Below, piece after piece: positions 55,472 through 63,910 of a stretch of DNA of 64,000 nucleotides. Under the pieces are notes generated by a model. That model was given only the letters and a program-made list of their open reading frames with translations. It was not told where the DNA came from and searched no databases. Positions within the stretch are counted from its first letter, which is position 1. Every line of letters begins with the position of its first letter. Position numbers and translations under genes: made by a program. This stretch comes from Mycobacterium sp. IS-1264 (lineage in GTDB: Bacteria > Actinomycetota > Actinomycetes > Mycobacteriales > Mycobacteriaceae), in contig NZ_MBES01000052.1 of NCBI RefSeq assembly GCF_001954195.1, positions 186,001 to 250,000 on the forward strand, written 5' to 3'.

Positions 55472-56083
55472 CTACCTCTTGCGTCGGTCATGGACGAATC
55501 CCCGCACGACGTACGCGCGGACGAAGTCGCCCACCGCAACGTCGTTAGCGTCGTGATAAGGCGACGGGGTTGTGAACAACGAGAACAAGATTCGCGCAAA
55601 CCACTCCGATGCCGAGCGAATGTCGAGGTCGCTGCGCACCTCACCGGTCAGCCTCGCCGCCGAAATGTACGGCGCGAGAAATTCGCCACATTCGCGGAGG
55701 AGCGTCGACGCATTCTTCGTCAACATCAGGTCGACTTGTTCTTGGTCGAAATACAACTCGGATTCCACTAGTCGGCGGGCCTGGGTGACGAAAACGCCTG
55801 CCCGGACCAGTTTGTCCTCGAGGGTGCTGCCGCCGTCGCGCTCGATTGCCCTGGCCAGCTTGCGGTAGAAGCCCTGCGACGCCGCCTCCGCACTGGCCTC
55901 GACAATTGTTTCCTTGTCCCGGAAGTACTCGTAGAACGTGCTCCTGGACACCCCGGCGGCACGGGCGATGTCGACGATCGTCGTCTTTCGCAGCCCGTGC
56001 GTTCGGAAGCAGGTGAAGGCGGCAGAGATGAGCACCGCGCGGGTGTCGACGGCGGTCGCGCGGGTCATCAGGCTCCCTTGCAT
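55472..56083 (-). CDS. TetR-family regulator at the end of the igr-like operon
   Basis: A 203-residue TetR protein with helix-turn-helix IVDIARAAGVSRSTFYEYF (about 36-54). It starts 8 bases after the Ltp2-like gene on the same strand, so it is probably co-transcribed with the whole operon and may regulate it from the 62.2-62.4 kb promoter. MTRATAV (start 56068) is an alternative start. No similarity to KstR can be claimed from sequence alone. Confidence 0.87.
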   Translation of the reverse strand: MQGSLMTRATAVDTRAVLISAAFTCFRTHGLRKTTIVDIARAAGVSRSTFYEYFRDKETIVEASAEAASQGFYRKLARAIERDGGSTLEDKLVRAGVFVTQARRLVESELYFDQEQVDLMLTKNASTLLRECGEFLAPYISAARLTGEVRSDLDIRSASEWFARILFSLFTTPSPYHDANDVAVGDFVRAYVVRGFVHDRRKR

Positions 56084-56091
56084 CGTCGAAC

Positions 56092-57261
56092 TCAGCGATC
56101 CGGCGCGAGAATCAGACCGCTCGTCGGAACGCCCGTGCCGGACGTGACGAGCACGTGTTCGACGTTGTCGAGCTGGTTGTAGGAGGTGCCGCGCACCTGA
56201 CGGACGCCCTCGGTGATGCCGTTCATGCCGTGGATGTATGCCTCACCGAGCAGGCCACCGTTGGTGTTGATCGGCATCCGGCCCCCGAGCGACAACTCGT
56301 CGACCGAAACGAAGTCCTTGGCCTCCCCGCGCCCGCAGAATCCCAGTTCCTCGAGCTGGGTAAAGACGAAGGGCGTGAAGTGGTCATAGAGGAACGCGGT
56401 CGAAATATCCTGCGGTTTAAGGCCGGAATCCCGCCACAGCTTGTCGGCGACCACACCCATCTCGGGCAGGCCCGTAATGTCCTCGCGGTAGTAGCTCGTC
56501 ATCACCTCGCCGTCGTAGGAGGCGCCCTGCGCTGCGGCGGTGATGACGGCGGGCGGTTTGGCCAAGTCTCGCGCTCGCTCGAGGCTGGTCACCACCATCG
56601 CTACACCACCATCGCTTTCCTGGCAGCAGTCGAGCAGCCTGAGCACCGGCTCGATGATCCAGCGCGATTGCTGGTGCTGCTCAATGGTTATCGGCTTGCC
56701 GTAGAACCACGCGTCCGGGTTGTTCGCGGCATGCTTGCGGTCGATGACGGAGATCTTGCCAAAATCGGCGTTTGTGACGCCGTACGCCGTCATGTACCGC
56801 TGCGCATGCAACGCGACCCAGGCGGCTGGCGTCATGAAGCCGAACGGGGCGTAGGGCGCCATCCACAACGGCGTCACGCCCGGCTGGCGGCCGGCACCCC
56901 CGAAACGAAAGCCGGAGCGCTCGTTGAAGGCGCGGTAGCAGACCACCGCCTCCGCAACGCCCGTCGCGACCGCCATCGCGGCCTGCATTACGGTTCCCGC
57001 GGCCGCACCGCCACCGTGCGGGACTCTGGTGAAGAAGGTCAGGTCGCGAATTCCGACGTTACGGGCGACCTCGATCTCCTCGTTCTCGTCGACGCTGAAT
57101 GTGACCATGCCGTCGATGTCGGCGGGCTCTAGCCCGGCGTCGCGGATCGCCGCCAATACCGCCTCGCAGGCGAGCTGCATCTCGGTGCGGCCAGATTCCT
57201 TGGAGAATTCGGTTTGCCCGATTCCGGCGAGGGCGGTTTTGCCGCCGATACCGTCGCTCAT
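56092..57261 (-). CDS. Ltp2-like thiolase-fold aldolase
   Basis: A 389-residue thiolase-fold protein very like Ltp2 (Rv3540c), the retro-aldolase that removes the last propionyl unit of the cholesterol side chain. Shared blocks include ALAGIGQTEFSKESGR, DLTFFTRVPHGGGAAAG, VVCYRAFNERSGFRFG, KHAANNPDAWFYGKPI and HVLVTSGTGVPTSGLI. The thiolase nucleophilic cysteine is replaced by Gly-Gly-Ala, as in Ltp2, so it is an aldolase-type rather than thiolytic enzyme. Tyrosines in MTSYYRED and GEAYIHGMNG match the region of Ltp2's catalytic tyrosines. It would need the DUF35 partner (58838-59251). 4-base overlap with the ChsH1-like gene. Confidence 0.9.
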   Translation of the reverse strand: MSDGIGGKTALAGIGQTEFSKESGRTEMQLACEAVLAAIRDAGLEPADIDGMVTFSVDENEEIEVARNVGIRDLTFFTRVPHGGGAAAGTVMQAAMAVATGVAEAVVCYRAFNERSGFRFGGAGRQPGVTPLWMAPYAPFGFMTPAAWVALHAQRYMTAYGVTNADFGKISVIDRKHAANNPDAWFYGKPITIEQHQQSRWIIEPVLRLLDCCQESDGGVAMVVTSLERARDLAKPPAVITAAAQGASYDGEVMTSYYREDITGLPEMGVVADKLWRDSGLKPQDISTAFLYDHFTPFVFTQLEELGFCGRGEAKDFVSVDELSLGGRMPINTNGGLLGEAYIHGMNGITEGVRQVRGTSYNQLDNVEHVLVTSGTGVPTSGLILAPDR

Positions 57262-57710
57262 GCATCCACACCCTGGAGCAGGCTGAGCACCGCGGTTCCC
57301 GAGACGTGGTCGCCCAGGCTGTTGGTGCCCTTGAAGGTGACCTCGACAAAGCCTTCCCCGTCGGCCGATGATTTGTCCGTGACGGAACCCGTGAAGCGCA
57401 TCGGATCATTCGGGTAGGCCGGCACGCCGAGTCGAATGGACAGCTTTTTGACCATCGCCTCGGGGCCCGCCCAGTCGTGCAAGAACTTCACGCACAGCCC
57501 GTTGGTCGTCAGGATATTCATGAAAATATCTTTGGAGCCTTGGGAATTGGCGAAGTCGCGGTCGTGGTGCACCGGCATGTAGTCACGGGATGCAATGGCG
57601 CCGGCGACGATCAGCGTGGTGGTCACCGGTACGTCCATCGGGGTGACTTCGTCGCCCACATTGATGGAGTTCCAGGCCCGTGTGGTGGTGCGGTCGACGG
57701 TGGAGGTCAT
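57258..57710 (-). CDS. ChsH1-like MaoC enoyl-CoA hydratase subunit
   Basis: A 150-residue single hot-dog MaoC protein resembling ChsH1 (Rv3541c). The catalytic region SRDYMPVHHDRDFA and the segment GSKDIFMNIL are shared, and the Asp and His needed for hydration are present. In ChsH1-ChsH2 this subunit carries the active site. The ATG at 57710 overlaps the FadE stop by 4 bases; the 28-codon extension upstream lies in the FadE gene and is rejected. Confidence 0.88.
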   Translation of the reverse strand: MTSTVDRTTTRAWNSINVGDEVTPMDVPVTTTLIVAGAIASRDYMPVHHDRDFANSQGSKDIFMNILTTNGLCVKFLHDWAGPEAMVKKLSIRLGVPAYPNDPMRFTGSVTDKSSADGEGFVEVTFKGTNSLGDHVSGTAVLSLLQGVDA

Positions 57711-58816
57711 TTGCTTCCTTCCGGGTATGCGGCGCCGAGGCGGGCGAGTTGTTGGGAGGCAGAGCCGAGCGAAAGCTCGATCTGCTTGGCCCATAGGAAA
57801 TAGCGGTGGAGCGGGTAGGTGACGTCGATGCCCATCCCGCCATGTACCTGCTGGGCCGATGCGACGACCCGAGCGCCGGCCTCGGCGGCCCAGAACTTGG
57901 CAATCGCCGCTTCGCGGCTCGCGGGCCGGCCCTCATCGATCAGCCAGGCCGCGTGCCAGGTGGTCCAGCGGATCGCCTCGACGTCGATGAAGGCATCGGC
58001 CAACCGCTGCTGCACCGCCTGGAATGAGCCGATAGGCCTGCCGAATTGCTCGCGTTCGGTGGTGTAGGAAGCCGCGAACTGCAGCGCTCGTTCGGCCACG
58101 CCGACCTGCATCGCGCACAGCCCGACGAGCGCCCTGGTGTAGAGCGAGCCGACCGCGTCCGCACCGGGGGTGTTGTTGAGCCGGTGTGCGACGGCGCCGG
58201 TGAGTTCGACATCCGCGTAGGGCTCACCGTTGGTGACAGTCGCCGGCGTGACGATCACCCCGGCCGTCGCCGCCTCGACGATGAATAACCCAGGTCCGTC
58301 GTCGGCGAGCGCCGAAACCACTATGGCGTCGGCAAGCTGGGCCGCGGGTACGAGTTCTTTTGTGCCGTCGAGGATCCAAGCGTCACCATCTGCGCGTGCG
58401 GCGGTGCGCGGCATGGTCGGATCCGAGTTGCCCGGCTCGGCAAGTGCGGCGGTCAGAATCGCACTGCCGTCTACGACTTTCGGAAGGTAGCGCTGCTGAA
58501 TTGTCGAATCACCGTGCCGCGCAATAGTATCCGCGCCGAGCATGAGGGTCGCGTGGACGGGGACCGGTGCAACGCTCCAGCCGACCTCGGCGAGCAGCAC
58601 GCCGAGCTCGAGGAAGCCGCCGCCACTGCCGCCAACGGACTCGGGCAGCGCGATGCCCAGCAGGTCCGAGGATGCCAACTCGCGCCACAGCGCTTCGTCG
58701 AAGCGAACCTCGCCTGATTCCAGTTCCGTGAGACGTTCGGGGGTGGCACGGTGCTCGAAGAGTTGACGCGCCACCTTGCCGACGGTCTCTTGTTCTTCGG
58801 TGAAGGAAAAGTCCAT
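57707..58816 (-). CDS. acyl-CoA dehydrogenase subunit (FadE28/ChsE1-like)
   Basis: A 369-residue ACAD. It has the divergent substrate-side segment TAALAEPGNSDPTMPRTAA instead of the usual TEPGAGSD and keeps FGRPIGSFQAVQQRLAD and VHGGMGIDVTYPLHRY. This pattern fits the non-catalytic-type partner of the alpha2-beta2 steroid ACADs such as FadE28-FadE29. Unlike in igr, it lies after the ChsH2-type genes rather than before them. 21 bases from the DUF35 gene and 4-base overlap with the MaoC gene. Confidence 0.87.
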   Translation of the reverse strand: MDFSFTEEQETVGKVARQLFEHRATPERLTELESGEVRFDEALWRELASSDLLGIALPESVGGSGGGFLELGVLLAEVGWSVAPVPVHATLMLGADTIARHGDSTIQQRYLPKVVDGSAILTAALAEPGNSDPTMPRTAARADGDAWILDGTKELVPAAQLADAIVVSALADDGPGLFIVEAATAGVIVTPATVTNGEPYADVELTGAVAHRLNNTPGADAVGSLYTRALVGLCAMQVGVAERALQFAASYTTEREQFGRPIGSFQAVQQRLADAFIDVEAIRWTTWHAAWLIDEGRPASREAAIAKFWAAEAGARVVASAQQVHGGMGIDVTYPLHRYFLWAKQIELSLGSASQQLARLGAAYPEGSK

Positions 58817-58837
58817 GCTCGCCTAAATCCTTGTTGG

Positions 58838-59251
58838 TCAGCGCGCCGGTCGGAACTGGTGCAGAACCAGCTCCTCGCCGCTCGGGATCGCTTCGAACTT
58901 TTCGTAGAAGACCTCAACGGGGAGGCCCATTTCGATTGCCTCGGGCTCGATGTCGCAAAGGTTCGAGACGATGCGCACGCCTTCGTCGAGTTCGATCAGC
59001 GCCACCACATAGGGATACTGAAGGAAGGGCAGCGGCGGATATTGCGGCATGATGAAGCTGTAAACAACGCCACGCCCGGTCGACTCGACGGAATCCCAGT
59101 TCAGGGACTGACAGTGTCCACACATCGGCCGAGGCGGCACCCGCAACGTATTGCAGTCCTTGCACCGCTGGATCAGCAGCTTGTGGTCCTTCAGGCCCGA
59201 CCAGAAGAATTCGGTGTCGGGGCTGATCGATGGAGCAAGTCTGGTGGCCAT
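58838..59251 (-). CDS. DUF35 OB-fold / zinc ribbon protein (ChsH2 C-terminal-like)
   Basis: A 137-residue DUF35 protein. The rubredoxin-like zinc ribbon is CKDCNTL...CGHC near residues 35-53, followed by the OB-fold with TGRGVVYSFIM and PYVVALIELDEGVRIVSN. In M. tuberculosis this domain is the C-terminal half of ChsH2, lacks the cysteines, and forms the Ltp2 aldolase complex. Here it is a separate gene with intact zinc cysteines. Its first base overlaps the last base of the MaoC-like gene, so it arose by splitting, or its fusion never happened. Confidence 0.9.
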   Translation of the reverse strand: MATRLAPSISPDTEFFWSGLKDHKLLIQRCKDCNTLRVPPRPMCGHCQSLNWDSVESTGRGVVYSFIMPQYPPLPFLQYPYVVALIELDEGVRIVSNLCDIEPEAIEMGLPVEVFYEKFEAIPSGEELVLHQFRPAR

Positions 59252-59823
59252 CAGTCCCCGGCCGTTCCGGCGGGGGCTCCACCCGTCTTGAATCGCAGGG
59301 TGCGGAACCGCTGGCGGCCGATCACTTCACCGTTCTGATCCCGGTAGGTCGTGATCCAGGTGACGAAATAGCCCATACCCATCGCCGTCTTCTTCTCGTC
59401 GGAGATGGTCTCGAAAACAGTTTCGGCCGTGATGTCGTCACCAACGCGCGGGTATCGCTCGATCTCGAACTCAGAATTGGTGGCGACTGTGCCCGTGTAG
59501 CCGGCATCGGTGAGAAACTGCAGCGGATTTTCCTTGAGCTCGACTGGGACTCCGCCTCGCTCGTGGATGCCGACGAGTTTGGGTGGCGCCATGGTCCACG
59601 ACTGCAGCATCACCGGAGGTGAGACGAGGCCGCCGTAGCGGGAGGAGGCGGCGAACTCCGGATCCAGATACGCCGGGTTCATATCGTCCAACGCGTAAGC
59701 CCAGTGTCGGATCATGGCCGCGTTCACGGGATCTGGCGCCTTGACCGGCTGTCCGGAACTGATGGGTTGGCCGATGAGCGCATCGAGGCGCTCGCGCAGT
59801 TCGTCCTTCGTTGTCTCGGTCAC
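59251..59823 (-). CDS. MaoC-like hot-dog protein (ChsH2 N-terminal-like)
   Basis: A 190-residue protein resembling the N-terminal half of ChsH2 (Rv3542c): DPVNAAMIRHWAYALDDMNPAYLD, VSPPVMLQSWTM and VATNSEFEIERY. The hydratase position has D-x-N-P-x-Y in place of D-x-N-P-x-H, as in ChsH2, so this subunit is probably not catalytic but pairs with the ChsH1-like protein. It starts 4 bases inside the FadE gene and its stop shares one base with the DUF35 start. Confidence 0.88.
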   Translation of the reverse strand: MTETTKDELRERLDALIGQPISSGQPVKAPDPVNAAMIRHWAYALDDMNPAYLDPEFAASSRYGGLVSPPVMLQSWTMAPPKLVGIHERGGVPVELKENPLQFLTDAGYTGTVATNSEFEIERYPRVGDDITAETVFETISDEKKTAMGMGYFVTWITTYRDQNGEVIGRQRFRTLRFKTGGAPAGTAGD

Positions 59824-61022
59824 GAGCTTCCTTTCTCCGATGCGCTGGCTCGCATGTCCCGGGGTGCGCGCGGCATCCCGAGACCGGCCATAGCGATGAT
59901 GTCGCGTTGAAGCTCGTTGGCTCCGCCGCCGAATGTGTTGATGACCGCCATGCGGTATGCGCTCTCCAGCTCGCCCCTGAGGGGAGCCGCCGAGTCCTTC
60001 CGAACGCCGGCCTGACCCACGACTTCGAGCAGTTCGCGGGCGACCTGCTGGGTGAGTTCGGTGCCGAATACTTTTGTAGCGGACGCCTCACCCATGCCGA
60101 GTGCGCCAGAACTCATCGTCGCGTTCACCCGCAGGTTCAGCAGCCGGTAGGCGGCGACTTGCGCTTCCACCCGGGCGAGAGCCTGCTGCACCCAGGGCTT
60201 GTCGATGACAAACCCGTCGTCGAGCGGCGTCGTCGATGCCCATTTGAGGGTCTTCGTGAACAGCGGCTCCAGCGCGCCGAGGTTCCCCAAGGCGGCGCGT
60301 TCCAGGTTGAGCTGGTTTGTCACCAGCGTCCAGCCCTGGTTTTCGCCGAGCACGATCGCACTTTCGGGCACCCGGACGTCGTCGTAGAACGTGTAGTACG
60401 TGGACACGCCCGGCATCGTGTGCAGCGGCTTCCACGAGAACCCTGGTGAGTCGGTCGGCACGATGAAAAGCGTGATGCCCTTGTGCTTCTTGGCAGTTGG
60501 ATCGGTGCGTGCAGCCAACCAGATGTAGTCGGCGAACTCGGCGCCGCTGGTGAACATCTTCGAGCCGTTGATGACGAACTCGTCGCCGTCGCGTACTGCG
60601 GTGGTGCGCAGTGACGCGAGATCGCTTCCCGCGCCCGGCTCCGAGTAGCCGATCGCGAATTCAACAGTTCCCTTGAGAATCGCGGGGAGGAACTTGGTCT
60701 TCTGCTCCTCGGTTCCGTACTGAATAAGCGTGGGGCCCACCGTGTTCAGGGTGATCATTGGCAACGGCGCGTTGACCCGGCGCGCCTCTTCCGAGAAGAT
60801 GTATTGCTCCAGCGCGGTCAGCCCGCCACCGCCGTATTCGACTGGCCAGGCGACGCCGAGTAGGCCGGCTTCGCCGAGCGCGCGCCGGCATTCGGCGATC
60901 GCGGGGCCTCCCTCGAGCAGGTTGGCAACAGCGGCGCGGCGCTCCGGGGTCATCACCGCCTCAAGGCGCGTGCGGTAGTCCTTGCGGAGCTGTTCCTGCT
61001 GAGGTGTGTAGTCGAAGTCCAT
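59820..61022 (-). CDS. acyl-CoA dehydrogenase subunit (FadE29/ChsE2-like)
   Basis: A 400-residue ACAD close to FadE29: AIGYSEPGAGSDLASLRTTA, FTSGAEFADYIWLAARTDP, KHKGITLFIV and NTFGGGANELQRDIIA. It carries the standard substrate and FAD loops and is the likely catalytic partner of the FadE28-like protein. I place the start at ATG 61022, which shares one base with the P450 stop (TGATG); a TTG one codon upstream would make a 4-base overlap instead. Confidence 0.9.
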   Translation of the reverse strand: MDFDYTPQQEQLRKDYRTRLEAVMTPERRAAVANLLEGGPAIAECRRALGEAGLLGVAWPVEYGGGGLTALEQYIFSEEARRVNAPLPMITLNTVGPTLIQYGTEEQKTKFLPAILKGTVEFAIGYSEPGAGSDLASLRTTAVRDGDEFVINGSKMFTSGAEFADYIWLAARTDPTAKKHKGITLFIVPTDSPGFSWKPLHTMPGVSTYYTFYDDVRVPESAIVLGENQGWTLVTNQLNLERAALGNLGALEPLFTKTLKWASTTPLDDGFVIDKPWVQQALARVEAQVAAYRLLNLRVNATMSSGALGMGEASATKVFGTELTQQVARELLEVVGQAGVRKDSAAPLRGELESAYRMAVINTFGGGANELQRDIIAMAGLGMPRAPRDMRASASEKGSS

Positions 61023-62215
61023 CAATTGCCCGTTCCCAGTCGGATCGGCATGCGTTTCACCCCGGGCACCATGGTGGCGCGAAGTCGTGACACGTCACCG
61101 GTGAGTTCGATCGTCGGATATGTACCCAGCAGCACCTCAAACATCACCCTGGCCTCCAGCCGGGCGAGCTGTGCGCCAAGACAGGCGTGCTCACCGGCAC
61201 CGAACGCGATGTGCGGGTTGGGATTACGCGTGATGTCGAAATCTTCGGAGGTCGGGCCAAAGATCTCTTCGTCGCGGTTGGCGGCGCCGTAGAGCATGAC
61301 GACGGTGTCGCCGGCCTTGATCTGTTGGCCGCGGATCTCTACGTCCTGGGTGGCGCGGCGGGCCATGTGGGTGACCGGGCTGGTGAATCGCAGCATCTCC
61401 TCGACCGCGCCGGGCAGCAGAGAAGGGTTCGACCGCAGCAGCGCGAACTGATCGGGATGGTCGATCAACGCCAACGTGCCCAGTGCGATGAGGTTGCGAG
61501 TCGTCTCGTTGCCGGCGACCAACAGCAAGAAGGAGAAGTTGAGTAGATCGGCGTCGGTGAGCTGCTCACCGTCGACCTCGGCCGCAGCCAAGATGCTCAG
61601 CAGGTCGTCCTGCCCACTGACCTCGCCGGATCGCCGTGCAGCGATGAGTTTGGTGAAGTACTCGTAGAGCTCACCGAGTGCGACTACGGAATCGAGTTCG
61701 ATATCGGGGTCGGCAGTGCCAACCGCAGCGTCCGACCAGCTGCGGAACCGCTCCCAGTCTTCGGGTGGTGCACCGAGCATTTCGGCGATCAGCCGGGTAG
61801 GAAGAGGTGCGGCGATCTCCTCTGCGAACTCGTACTCCCGCGATGTGTCGACACTGTCCACGATGCCCTTCACGATCTGGCGCACCTTGGGCTCCAGCAA
61901 CTGCACCTGGCGGCGGGTGAAGCCGGAGTTGATGAGCTTGCGAAGCTGCCGGTGACGCGGCGGATCGGTGAAGATCAGGTTTCCCTCCTGAACGGGTTCG
62001 GGCTGGGCGGGATCCGGGATCGAGATGCCCTTCGTCGAGGAGAACGTCAATGGGTGACCGGAGACGTAGCGGATGTCCTCGTACTTCAACAGCGCCCAGA
62101 AGTTCGTGACATCGTTCCAGACGACGGGCGTTGTGTTGCGAAGTTCGCGATAGGCCGCGTAGGGATCGCCGGCGTAGAAGTCCGGTGAGTGCAAGGGAAC
62201 CGTAGTAGTGGGCAC
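61022..62215 (-). CDS. cytochrome P450 (third; igr-like operon)
   Basis: A 397-residue P450, first gene of the igr-like operon. The heme loop is FGAGEHACLG with Cys345; the I-helix is LLVAGNETTRNL; the heme-side segment is RHRQLRKLINSGFTRR. In igr this place is held by CYP125, which oxidises the cholesterol C26 terminal carbon, so a terminal hydroxylation of a side chain is a fair guess. The general GAGEHACLG loop is shared by many CYP families, so the exact CYP family needs comparison. GTG start. Confidence 0.92.
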   Translation of the reverse strand: MPTTTVPLHSPDFYAGDPYAAYRELRNTTPVVWNDVTNFWALLKYEDIRYVSGHPLTFSSTKGISIPDPAQPEPVQEGNLIFTDPPRHRQLRKLINSGFTRRQVQLLEPKVRQIVKGIVDSVDTSREYEFAEEIAAPLPTRLIAEMLGAPPEDWERFRSWSDAAVGTADPDIELDSVVALGELYEYFTKLIAARRSGEVSGQDDLLSILAAAEVDGEQLTDADLLNFSFLLLVAGNETTRNLIALGTLALIDHPDQFALLRSNPSLLPGAVEEMLRFTSPVTHMARRATQDVEIRGQQIKAGDTVVMLYGAANRDEEIFGPTSEDFDITRNPNPHIAFGAGEHACLGAQLARLEARVMFEVLLGTYPTIELTGDVSRLRATMVPGVKRMPIRLGTGN

Positions 62216-62446
62216 CGCAGGCCTTCCTCGACGCTGAGAGCTGTTCGGACAAATAAATAAAGAATGTCCGTTTCCAAGGTGTCTACAGCAGACCCGACTT
62301 GCCTGTCAAACACCGGCTATTTGGCTTAAATAAAGGTGGATTGCCGTTGACGGCCTCTTCGGAGCCGTGTACACACAGTCAGAGAGTGTATGTTGTGGCT
62401 ACGTCACCGGGCCGCGCCGCGATCGAGCAGTCAGGAAGGCAGGCAG
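62216..62446. promoter_or_regulatory. divergent promoter region between P450 and aldehyde dehydrogenase
   Basis: This 231-base gap has no gene. It carries CGGACA-N13-TGTCCG (62246-62251 and 62265-62270), with an AT-rich spacer just before the P450 start, and TACAC-N11-GTGTA (62370-62374 and 62386-62390) near the ALDH side. The first is well placed for repression of the igr-like operon, perhaps by the TetR at 55472. No KstR-type TnnAAC-GTTnnA site was recognised. Confidence 0.5.
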
Positions 62447-63910
62447 ATGATGGCTGGCTCACGGTCTCTCCGCGACGCCTACGGGCATTACATCGACGGC
62501 CGATGGGTCGAACCGGACAGCGGGCGCTACGACGTCGTCAACCCCGCGACCGAGACGGTGATCGGTACCGCGCCGGACGCGAGCGTTGCGCAGGTCCAAC
62601 AGGCGGTCGCGGCGGCCAGGGCCGCCTTCGATTCGGGCCCCTGGCCGGCGGCGGAGCCGGCGGACCGCGCCAGATGCCTGCGACAGCTCAGCGAAGCGCT
62701 ACTGGCCAACAGCGAGGAGTTCTACGCCCTCGCGCAGGCCGAGTGGGGTTGTTCGGCAAACGAGCGCATCATCCATGTCGAAGGCCCGGCATTCATGGTC
62801 GGTCACGCCGCCGAGCTCGCGATGGAGCCCGCCGAGGAACCAATGGACGCGTGGGGCGCTGCGGGCACCACGCTGTTGCGCTACGAACCGCTTGGTGTGG
62901 TGGCCGCCATGACCCCGTGGAATTTCCCGCACACCATCAACGTGATGAAGCTGGGTGCGGCGCTGGCGGCGGGAAATACGCTCGTGCTCAAGCCATCGCC
63001 GCTGACGCCCCTGGCCGGGCTCGCGCTGGCTCGAATCGTCGAGGAGGAAACGGATATCCCCGCCGGTGTCGTCAACGTGGTTACCCCGACCAGCGTCGAG
63101 GCCAGTAGGAGCCTGACCCTGGATCCCAGGGTCAATATGGTCAGCTTCACCGGCAGCTCGGCCGTCGGCCGCGACGTGATGGCCGGTGCGGCGACCACGA
63201 TGAAGCGCGTTCTGCTGGAATGCGGCGGCAAGTCCGCGACCGTCTTGCTGCCCGACGCCGAGATCACCGACGAACTGTTGGAGCGGCTGCTGTTCGAAGG
63301 ATGCACGATGCATGCCGGTCAGGCGTGCATTCTCAACAGCAGGCTGTTGTTGCCCGATGCGATCCATGACGACGTGGTGGATCGGCTCGCCGCGCTGTCG
63401 CGCGGGGTCGTAATCGGCGATCCCGTCGACCCCGCGGTCACCATGGGACCGTTGATCAGCCGCGAACATCTCGACCGCGTCGAGGGATTCGTCAAGCGCG
63501 CCGAAGCCGACGGCGCAACCGTGGTCGCCGGGGGAGGCCGCCCGAAGGATCTGAGCCACGGATTCTATTTCGAGCCAACGATACTGACCGACGCCTCGGC
63601 CGATTCGTACATTGCGCAGGAGGAAGTGTTCGGTCCTGTGCTGACGGTGTTGCGGTATCGCGACGACGATGACGCGGTGGCCATCGCCAACAACTCGGCG
63701 TACGGGCTCGGGGGCGCGGTGTGGGGAAGCGACGTCGACCGCGCGGTGGCGATCGCCCGACGGATCAGGACCGGGCAGGTCTCGATCAACGGGACGATTC
63801 CCGGAGATGCCCCGTTCGGCGGCTTCAACCAGAGTGGAATCGGCCGAGAGGGTGGTGTGATGGGACTGCGGGCTTATATGGAGCCCAAGGCCATCGGGGT
63901 GCCCGCGTGA
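62447..63910 (+). CDS. aldehyde dehydrogenase (NAD(P)-dependent)
   Basis: A 487-residue ALDH. The nucleophile Cys294 lies in GQACILNSR and the general base Glu258 in LLECGGKSA; the cofactor loop MTPWNFPHT and FTGSSAVGRDVM are standard. The start at ATG 62447 follows AGGAAGGCAG; another ATG follows immediately at 62450. Divergent from the P450, it could oxidise aldehydes from P450/ADH action to acids for CoA activation. Its stop overlaps the CoA-transferase start by 4 bases. Confidence 0.93.
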   Translation: MMAGSRSLRDAYGHYIDGRWVEPDSGRYDVVNPATETVIGTAPDASVAQVQQAVAAARAAFDSGPWPAAEPADRARCLRQLSEALLANSEEFYALAQAEWGCSANERIIHVEGPAFMVGHAAELAMEPAEEPMDAWGAAGTTLLRYEPLGVVAAMTPWNFPHTINVMKLGAALAAGNTLVLKPSPLTPLAGLALARIVEEETDIPAGVVNVVTPTSVEASRSLTLDPRVNMVSFTGSSAVGRDVMAGAATTMKRVLLECGGKSATVLLPDAEITDELLERLLFEGCTMHAGQACILNSRLLLPDAIHDDVVDRLAALSRGVVIGDPVDPAVTMGPLISREHLDRVEGFVKRAEADGATVVAGGGRPKDLSHGFYFEPTILTDASADSYIAQEEVFGPVLTVLRYRDDDDAVAIANNSAYGLGGAVWGSDVDRAVAIARRIRTGQVSINGTIPGDAPFGGFNQSGIGREGGVMGLRAYMEPKAIGVPA

